Assembly: GCA_019359495.1 (NCBI GenBank) | Contig: JAHHHF010000017.1 | Coordinates: 1-37,646 of the forward strand | Direction of reading: 5' to 3' | Source of the DNA: Goleter apudmare HA4340-LM2 | Lineage (GTDB): Bacteria; Cyanobacteriota; Cyanobacteriia; Cyanobacteriales; Nostocaceae | DNA: 37,646 nt | Shown: positions 32,901 through 37,646 of the stretch, piece after piece | How the letters are laid out: each line of letters starts with the position of its first letter | Numbering within the stretch: the first letter of the stretch is position 1 | The notes under the pieces: model-generated | What the model was told of the DNA's origin: nothing | Databases searched by the model: none | What the model saw: the letters and a program-made list of their open reading frames with translations, nothing else | Position numbers and translations under genes: made by a program

Positions 32901-33035
32901 CGCATCCCAAGTTAGGGTATAGGTTTGGATTAAACAGCTTTGAGTTGTAGAAAACTCTGGCAATTGCTGTTTTATGGCTGCACAAAAAGCAGCACTGTGG
33001 GGGTCAAGTGCAATCAGGATAGTTGGTTTTGGCAT
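29985..33035 (-). CDS. 1016-aa membrane protein with a degenerate tubulin-like domain
   Basis: Third gene of the tubulin-like operon. Residues 1-290 align by eye with the 917-aa tubulin-like protein upstream: PTILIAL (4-10) with PTVVIGL, LEALLLLPGLFA (158-169) with ITGVFVLPKVFA, PFDNCWLID (204-212) with PFDAVFLID, YSTFGYGEL (256-264) with YCSFGFATL, and a final KEQFL with KQQLL. The nucleotide-binding GGTGSG is replaced by SNHCSRG (128-134) and the G-rich first loop is gone, so GTP hydrolysis is unlikely. Long coiled coils (about 430-565, 630-700) flank two membrane spans (about 566-588, 606-625). I infer a membrane anchor or partner of the active protein. The 119-nt gap before it holds AATTCGT tandem repeats. 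Confidence 0.8.
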   Translation of the reverse strand: MPKPTILIALDPHSAAFCAAIKQQLPEFSTTQSCLIQTYTLTWDASAFSFSPELDRFADTSFDLAATNSKPAAVSQIRHQFTQEANNLQTALIDLLKAANQSPEAIAAKHQGLEISSSQRVYLMLSASNHCSRGVVFELVRLLRWLFAKYFTDVPHSLEALLLLPGLFAQSVAADYGAAYTLLKELDDKMSKGVVVTGTQKVAPFDNCWLIDERIGGLQDNLTSYADAFAGFLCVEPETNGLLIGTHKVRGKIPAYSTFGYGELFFSKEIVINRLSAALATDIIKEQFLPKAESNPEANRKWLLDAKEFVLSEDFNNVLMQLERDNGKPVWQDFNPRLDIRPGMAQEYGMELQRAYRQFENKELLGYKRTLENCGKQVQSALNTLLDRRLNSYVDATPRGLHEGVRLLNLLTYIYLELQTDSMSEQPQNLITELQAVEAFLDSKLEVKIDRETSKNLLNQILSLRGRRQQLQDTFTTRTPEEQQQEIQIIQELLETAIADYRQAFNAEIEQARQIRLQAIAHTREKAEAAITVAQNHINAIENQLETATDNLNELLAEESRFRTQYLIIYPCFVVASFLVFLVLTGIFSQSALWRFLQQVWGNLGHYLLVTAVTILTYLGIVWLKYSTNIRSLIQKVKKQIKRLESSLKASVIELRRSYNEKLKLDYDLYAQNLRVEALNSLVKTAKQKTEILRQTLASFSEIYNDLVAKREQSTMKFSGIRIAVLTDTDIDAYYQNFLTTLPTAQFTQEQISRSQSWKMAAEEFHNQLINFTRQQFENLSNLSVGEVLKQPDLITANTANLRLNQLYDHANLLLRLQDIDANLNPTSQRQITLWMGAKDKEQIFGFYSRLSRNLTALVAEDEQRLCILTRSLGFPAYFLSQIEFYRDCYERTQSEQIELDANIADLIPEEIGSSRELKLAYQTLLLAIALGILSQNTQGNYLLNGRSIGQDREQITLALSTEFTFQENYQEIQERIEAYEHDLIYQKLQELPISVLTNYECKLLNDLLSEYNPLN

Positions 33036-33154
33036 GATACCAATTAATTCGTAATTAGTAGTTCGTAATTCGTAATTAAGAAAGTCTTGCCTAGTCAGGC
33101 TTGCGTTATTTCGTGAAATGGTATGAGGTGAATCTCAAAAAGCAGACTACAGGA
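33036..33154. repeat. Spacer with AATTCGTAATT-type tandem repeats
   Basis: Between the two large operon genes, TAATTCGTAATTAGTAGTTCGTAATTCGTAATTAAG-like units repeat an AATTCGT core three times (about 33045-33080). No terminator or clear promoter is visible, so the downstream gene may still be cotranscribed. Confidence 0.6.
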
Positions 33155-35908
33155 CTAAATAATCACATCCAAATCTTCCAAGTAAGTTTCAATTTCCTGG
33201 ATTTCCATTTCTACTTGTTCTTTAATCTGGGAATCTACTTTGTTTTCTTTTAATAGTTTATTGATTTGATTGATGTAGCTTTCCAGAGTGGTTTTGGCTT
33301 TGTCTTGGTCTTCGTGGGTGATAGTTTCCACTTTGTCAGCAATTTCCTTGACTAGAGGTGCATTACCTTTGAAAGCTTTAAATGCTGATCTGCGATCGCC
33401 TCCCAAAGTCAAAACCCCACCTTCTAATCTCTTCGCCTGGTCTGTATACACAGAATATTGCCGTCGATGATTGACAATTAATTTATATGGGTCTGGTACT
33501 AAAGCTAAGGCAAACCAGCGTAATGCTCCACCATCATCTTCTGGTGGAATTAAATTAGGTAAATTTGTCCATCTGCGGTCTAGGTGCTTAAACACTTTAT
33601 CTGGATCTAGGTAAGCTAATTCCATATCCTTGATGCCATTAAAGGCAAATAAGGGCACACCTATTTCTACTCGAAATAATGTAACTTTATGGGGTTCGCC
33701 TGTAGGCACAAAAGACGGATTAGTTTTACCTCTAGGCACTCGATTAGCCAGAGGTGGATTGCTAAAGATTGTGGTGTTACTCTCAACACCGTAATAATAA
33801 AATTCGGTAATTACATGTTGTTGTTTAGTAGGAATTTCTGTCTCTTGATATTGCCACAGAGGCACTGCTAGTTTACCAAGTTGTTGTAAATCTTGTCCCG
33901 CGTCTTCTGGATTGCTATCTGCCAATACTTGCTCAACCGTCATACTGGTGAGAGGATGGTAAATTTCATTGATAAATGCCAATATTTCATTTTTGATATC
34001 TTCAGATTTTTTCTCTGTCCAATGAGCCAACGATTCAGACTGTTCTCGATACCAACGGATGAAGTCTTCGCTAGTGATTTGGGGACGTTTAGATTCCAAA
34101 TTCACGCGTTGAATGGTATGAATAAATGGATTGTCGTGGTTGCCTTGGCGGCTAACCTCAAGATAACTCTGTTCTAAATCTCGGAAAACCTTATCTAAAT
34201 TGCTATGCAGTCGCCGCGATTGTTCTTGAATTGTCTCTACCTTAGCTCGCAGTGTACCGTAGAGTTGGGCTACTTTATCACAACGTTTCCAATGTAAATA
34301 GGTTTTCCATTTTTGATCAGCCCGTTCTTTGTAACGTTGGCAAGCTACTTGAATATTGTTTTTATTGGCAAACAAACCGTTAGCTGCTTCTTTAATTTTT
34401 TCTTCTTGCGATTCTAATTTCAAAGCATTGAAACTTGTTTGTGCTTCTTGTGCTTTGCGTTGGACACTCTGTTGTAATTCATCTAGTTTTTCCGCCAGTT
34501 TCGTGAAAAACTGCAACACATAAGCAAGTCCATTGGGACGATTTAGACCCCGCTCCCACACAGTTAAGATAGCATTAGTTGCAGCCTGGTCTAACCGAGA
34601 AAAATTCAATCCCAGTTCTTGCACCGTGCGCTGTTCCATTTGATCTAACTGGCGCTTGTAGAGTTCTTTTATTGTGGTTAAAGCTGTACGGTCGAAACGG
34701 ATTTCGCCCATTCTGAACTCTGGTTTAATTTGTCCACCGCGATCGTTCTCAACAATCGCATTCAGGACACTAGTAACTTCTGCTAAATTACAATCTTGTA
34801 AAAAACGCCCGACTTCACTTTCCCAATCAATTGGCGGGATAGATGCTAGCAACTGCTGCTTAACCAAGTTTTGAGCATCTTCTAATTTCATCCGCTCGTA
34901 TTGTTGGACTGGTAGAGTTAAGGTAGCAAAGCCAAAACTACAGTAATTGATATTGCGTCCTCGGACTTTTTCACCAGTTGCTAGGTAAGCACGAATGTTA
35001 TCAGCAACGTTAGCTGCATCTAAACCGATTTGAGAACCGATTTGGATGTACAAACCATCTGCAACTAAATTTTGTAAATCGTCAGGACGACTAACTACCG
35101 TTCCTTTTTTATTAATGCCATCAATTAAAAAGACGGCATCAAATGGTGGGCGGTCAGCTTTGATTTTACAAATGCCATAATCAATTTCCAAGGCATTTGA
35201 TGGTGATAATCCCCAGAAATGTTCTATTTCTTTAAGCGCACCATAAGCATTTGATTTCACCAAATGAGTTTGGGGAAGATTGGCAAACACTTTGGGTAAA
35301 ACAAATACCCCGGTAATATTAGAAAAATTATTGAGATATTGGCGTGCTAAAAATGCCACATCTAAGAAAGTACCACTGCCTGTCCCACCAGCCAAACTAC
35401 CCACAATAAAAACTTCCACACCATCACGGCTAGAAACTTGAAAGTTATCTGAAAATGCTTGTTTGCTGGTACGAATTTCCCGGACTGCATTGATGGCTTG
35501 CGCGATTAAACCATTAATATCTGCGACTTTGGCAAAGAATGCTAACCGTCCCCGTGCCCGAATCTGTCCTGCACCACTGATTAAACTAGACGTGGGAATA
35601 TCTCTCGGCCACCATTCATCAATGTGATCGTTGCGTCCCCCTACTAAGGATGTGGGATTGGCGACAGAGATGGCGTAAAGTTCATTTGGTTCTAAAACAA
35701 CTCTGCTTCCATCGGGTGATTTTTCTCGTTCTTGGATATTTTCGGTAGTGTCAATCGAAAGAAACCGAATAATTTCGGGTACTGAACCGTAAACATCGAT
35801 AAATCGCTTTTTCAGCTTGAGGACAACTTCATAACCCGTTCCGCCTAAACCAATGACAACGGTAGGACGAAAAACAACTGTAGGATGCACAACCCTGGAA
35901 CTAGACAT
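33155..35908 (-). CDS. Tubulin/FtsZ-like GTPase (Tubulin_2 family)
   Basis: A 917-aa protein. The N-terminal GTPase domain (about 10-345) has the first glycine loop VIGLGGTGYE (18-27), a phosphate-loop region SGAGQIRARGR (111-121), the tubulin signature GSLAGGTGSGT (170-180), and a T7-like loop GLDAANVADN (295-304). After that comes a long helical, partly coiled-coil region (about 340-640) and a C-terminal domain of unknown type. No membrane span. The family belongs to the FtsZ-tubulin superfamily and has been predicted to work in membrane remodelling with vWA proteins, as encoded here by the gene just upstream (21-nt gap). GAGG precedes the ATG. Whether it forms filaments is unknown. Confidence 0.88.
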   Translation of the reverse strand: MSSSRVVHPTVVFRPTVVIGLGGTGYEVVLKLKKRFIDVYGSVPEIIRFLSIDTTENIQEREKSPDGSRVVLEPNELYAISVANPTSLVGGRNDHIDEWWPRDIPTSSLISGAGQIRARGRLAFFAKVADINGLIAQAINAVREIRTSKQAFSDNFQVSSRDGVEVFIVGSLAGGTGSGTFLDVAFLARQYLNNFSNITGVFVLPKVFANLPQTHLVKSNAYGALKEIEHFWGLSPSNALEIDYGICKIKADRPPFDAVFLIDGINKKGTVVSRPDDLQNLVADGLYIQIGSQIGLDAANVADNIRAYLATGEKVRGRNINYCSFGFATLTLPVQQYERMKLEDAQNLVKQQLLASIPPIDWESEVGRFLQDCNLAEVTSVLNAIVENDRGGQIKPEFRMGEIRFDRTALTTIKELYKRQLDQMEQRTVQELGLNFSRLDQAATNAILTVWERGLNRPNGLAYVLQFFTKLAEKLDELQQSVQRKAQEAQTSFNALKLESQEEKIKEAANGLFANKNNIQVACQRYKERADQKWKTYLHWKRCDKVAQLYGTLRAKVETIQEQSRRLHSNLDKVFRDLEQSYLEVSRQGNHDNPFIHTIQRVNLESKRPQITSEDFIRWYREQSESLAHWTEKKSEDIKNEILAFINEIYHPLTSMTVEQVLADSNPEDAGQDLQQLGKLAVPLWQYQETEIPTKQQHVITEFYYYGVESNTTIFSNPPLANRVPRGKTNPSFVPTGEPHKVTLFRVEIGVPLFAFNGIKDMELAYLDPDKVFKHLDRRWTNLPNLIPPEDDGGALRWFALALVPDPYKLIVNHRRQYSVYTDQAKRLEGGVLTLGGDRRSAFKAFKGNAPLVKEIADKVETITHEDQDKAKTTLESYINQINKLLKENKVDSQIKEQVEMEIQEIETYLEDLDVII

Positions 35909-35929
35909 TCACCCTCCTCATAAAATCGT

Positions 35930-37522
35930 TTAAAAGTTTGTCTCGCCATTGCCTATTTCAAAGGGGCGTTGGCGCTGAATCCAGCTAAATTGCAACTTCA
36001 CATTACCAATCTCAATGATGTCCTGATCGTAAAGTTCATCTGTATGTATCTTTTTAGTATTGACAAAAATTACACCTTTCAAACATCGTATAGAGATATT
36101 TTTTTTGCCTGCTTGCCAAGCTACAACTAACTCAGCCTCGGAATTGGTACTTGCAGTTACTGATATTAAATCACTCAAGTACACTTTGCTTTTGTGCAGG
36201 CGAGTGAGACTAATCTCTTCGTCTGCTAAAGATTGTGGTAGGGGTTCCAGAACCATAAGTGCCCCTTCTAAGTAGTTACGGTTGTGGAAATCCTCGACTA
36301 ATTCCAAAGGAGTCTTGTGCTGAATTAAACAAATTACTAACAGGGTAATTAACAACAGCAGCAGCACCAGGAGAGTCCAGATGATGATTTTTCGCCACAG
36401 TGGCATCAATATCTGGAGATGCACTTGTGTAGTTAGGGGACTAGCGATCGCATTATCTGGCTGTAATACCAAGGTGAAGCTGCGCTTACCTTCCGAACCA
36501 CTATCAGTAATCTGCAACTGTACGGGAATTTGAGTTTCTCCCACTTGCAAAGATATGGGCGTCAAGGGTGTAAGGGAAATGTCTGGAGAATTGCCTTGCA
36601 GTCGTAATTTGGCAGTCACAGCCATATCACTCGTCACCACTAAAGTTTGGCTGACAGTGGTTTTACCTGCTTCTGTGTCACCAAAATCTAGCCTTTGCGG
36701 TTGTATTTGCAGTGTGGGTTTAACGGTGATAGGTAGTTCAATAGTGATGGGGGCGATCGCTTTGTTTGTGGCACTCAAAACCAGGCGCAGGTTGTTCACA
36801 CCCCTCTTGGACTCCGGTGGGATTTGCAACCGTACAGGAATCACTGTTGGTTGATTGGCAAGTAAATTAATAGGGCGATCGCTAGCAACTAAACGAATAC
36901 CTGTTTGGTTCGGATCTTCTAGTTGTAAATTTACCTGAGCATTAACATTACTAATACTGTTAATCTTGAGTGATTCAATAATTTTCCCTGGTAGAACTGG
37001 CTGTAAATTAGCAGTAGGTAAATTGACATCTAGCTTAGGTTGGATTAGCACTGGTCGGATATTTTGCGCCAGTTGGTTTAGCTGCACTCCTCCAGGATCT
37101 CGTAATACCAGACCCTTGCCACAAAGCGCTGGATTACTAGCAAAATCATTCAGTTGTTTTTCATGTTCTTTTAATCCTAAAGACACGAAAAATATATAAG
37201 GTTTGCATTGTTGTTGACGCAAAAATTGGGTATTGCTAGGAATAGATACTGGATTTGGAATGCCGCGTACATCTTCTACCCCATCTGTTAGAAACACTAT
37301 ACTCACAGTCCGACCAAGAGAGTCAGCACGTTGGTTTAAAAGCGCAGAGTGTTGCAATGCTTGCTGCACAGCTTTACCAGTATGAGTACGCACACCCTCA
37401 GCCTGAAGTGAGTTAATTATTTGCTTGAGTTTTCCTCTATCAGGATTACTGAAAATACTAATATCATTGGCATTGAGAGTGACATCTCTATCAAAGGAAT
37501 AAATCGTAACTGTATCACCCAT
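35930..37522 (-). CDS. vWA-domain membrane protein, N-terminus missing or beyond the window
   Basis: First gene of the tubulin-like operon as visible. Residues 1-160 are the latter part of a von Willebrand A domain: GDTVTIYSFDRDV, the Thr region RTHTGKAVQQAL (45-56), and IVFLTDG with D80. The DxSxS motif that starts a metal site is absent. Two Ig-like segments follow (about 180-372), then one membrane span (about 377-400) and a C-terminal domain whose end (VFVNTKKIHTDELYDQDIIEIG, 486-506 region) resembles an FHA fold. The coding-like frame runs upstream of the ATG through a 21-bp palindrome to a stop at about 37580, so the gene is either 5'-truncated or rearranged. The window ends 124 nt upstream of the ATG. 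Confidence 0.75.
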   Translation of the reverse strand: MGDTVTIYSFDRDVTLNANDISIFSNPDRGKLKQIINSLQAEGVRTHTGKAVQQALQHSALLNQRADSLGRTVSIVFLTDGVEDVRGIPNPVSIPSNTQFLRQQQCKPYIFFVSLGLKEHEKQLNDFASNPALCGKGLVLRDPGGVQLNQLAQNIRPVLIQPKLDVNLPTANLQPVLPGKIIESLKINSISNVNAQVNLQLEDPNQTGIRLVASDRPINLLANQPTVIPVRLQIPPESKRGVNNLRLVLSATNKAIAPITIELPITVKPTLQIQPQRLDFGDTEAGKTTVSQTLVVTSDMAVTAKLRLQGNSPDISLTPLTPISLQVGETQIPVQLQITDSGSEGKRSFTLVLQPDNAIASPLTTQVHLQILMPLWRKIIIWTLLVLLLLLITLLVICLIQHKTPLELVEDFHNRNYLEGALMVLEPLPQSLADEEISLTRLHKSKVYLSDLISVTASTNSEAELVVAWQAGKKNISIRCLKGVIFVNTKKIHTDELYDQDIIEIGNVKLQFSWIQRQRPFEIGNGETNF

Positions 37523-37547
37523 TGGACTTTGGACAAAAAGAAAATAG

Positions 37548-37568
37548 TTCGCGAGTGAGACTCGCGAA
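37548..37568. repeat. 21-bp palindrome upstream of the vWA gene
   Basis: TTCGCGAG, spacer TGAGA, CTCGCGAA: a perfect 8-bp inverted repeat of small-dispersed-repeat size. It lies within the frame that continues upstream from the vWA gene. Confidence 0.8.
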
Positions 37569-37646
37569 TAAATGAATGATTAATCCTGTTTATAGTGACG
37601 AGCAGAAAAAAGCATAGCCACCAGAGACCCAACAAATAGTAATATC

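Noticed and set aside
37417-37635. 72-aa minus-strand frame with a hydrophobic start upstream of the vWA gene
   Set aside because: It overlaps the vWA gene out of frame; the hydrophobic LWWLCFFLLV stretch is suggestive but too close to the window edge to judge.
1-37646. tRNA, rRNA and CRISPR arrays
   Set aside because: Looked for T-loop patterns, rRNA landmarks and evenly spaced direct repeats; none found.

Overview
The window looks like chromosome of a filamentous, Nostoc/Anabaena-type cyanobacterium. The supporting signs are many GCGATCGC (HIP1) octamers, AT-rich spacers with short tandem repeats such as TTTTAAT and AATTCGT, many small dispersed palindromes, and typical cyanobacterial proteins: a fused NitT/TauT-type permease, an ATPase with a C-terminal AAA-associated domain, DUF4330, DUF2470 and a ComFB-like protein. 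Genus and species cannot be fixed from sequence alone. I see no rRNA, tRNA, CRISPR array or phage genes.

Layout. Positions 1-2870 hold an IS200/IS605 element with divergent tnpA (+) and tnpB (-). tnpB is the last gene of a tightly coupled three-gene operon that begins with two unrecognised small genes. Positions 3010-6862 are housekeeping: rplI, dnaB, a glutaredoxin-like gene and murE. Then come a histidine kinase whose phospho-acceptor His is replaced by Gln (7319-8731), an orphan IS605-end/omegaRNA-like relic (8783-8957) and aspS. Positions 10983-13259 carry a coiled-coil protein, two gene relics, a 109-nt perfect-armed foldback, a small hypothetical gene and htpX. Positions 13656-16096 carry a stand-alone Clp-N protein and a cation/proton antiporter-UspA fusion preceded by a clear fluoride (crcB) riboswitch. 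Positions 16391-19792 hold a two-gene ABC importer without a binding protein and a truncated HigA-type antitoxin. Positions 19853-29783 are mixed: a secreted Cys-rich protein, an O-antigen-ligase-like protein coupled to a YaaW-family gene, a renalase-like flavoprotein, a ComFB-like protein, an orphan C5 DNA methyltransferase, a DUF2470 protein, a PPP phosphatase, a periplasmic M48 protease and DUF4330.

The most unusual locus is the minus-strand operon at 29985-37522. It encodes a vWA/transmembrane protein (with a possible FHA-like end), a large tubulin/FtsZ-like GTPase (Tubulin_2 type), and a 1016-aa membrane protein. The N-terminal third of the 1016-aa protein aligns by eye with the tubulin-like GTPase but has lost the GGTGSG nucleotide signature. 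I read this as an active/inactive tubulin-like pair tethered to the membrane and combined with a vWA module. This resembles the predicted membrane-remodelling systems described for FtsZ-like families; the dead-paralogue detail is my own reading. The visible vWA gene starts after the place where a DxSxS motif should be, and a 21-bp palindrome sits just upstream, so its 5' end may be broken.

A second theme is invasion of genes by tiny palindromes. Two 34-nt elements sharing AAGTT...ACTT ends sit in frame in tnpB, a 34-nt inverted repeat sits in murE, another palindrome lies in the tnpA tail, and a purine-rich insertion lies in the glutaredoxin-like gene.
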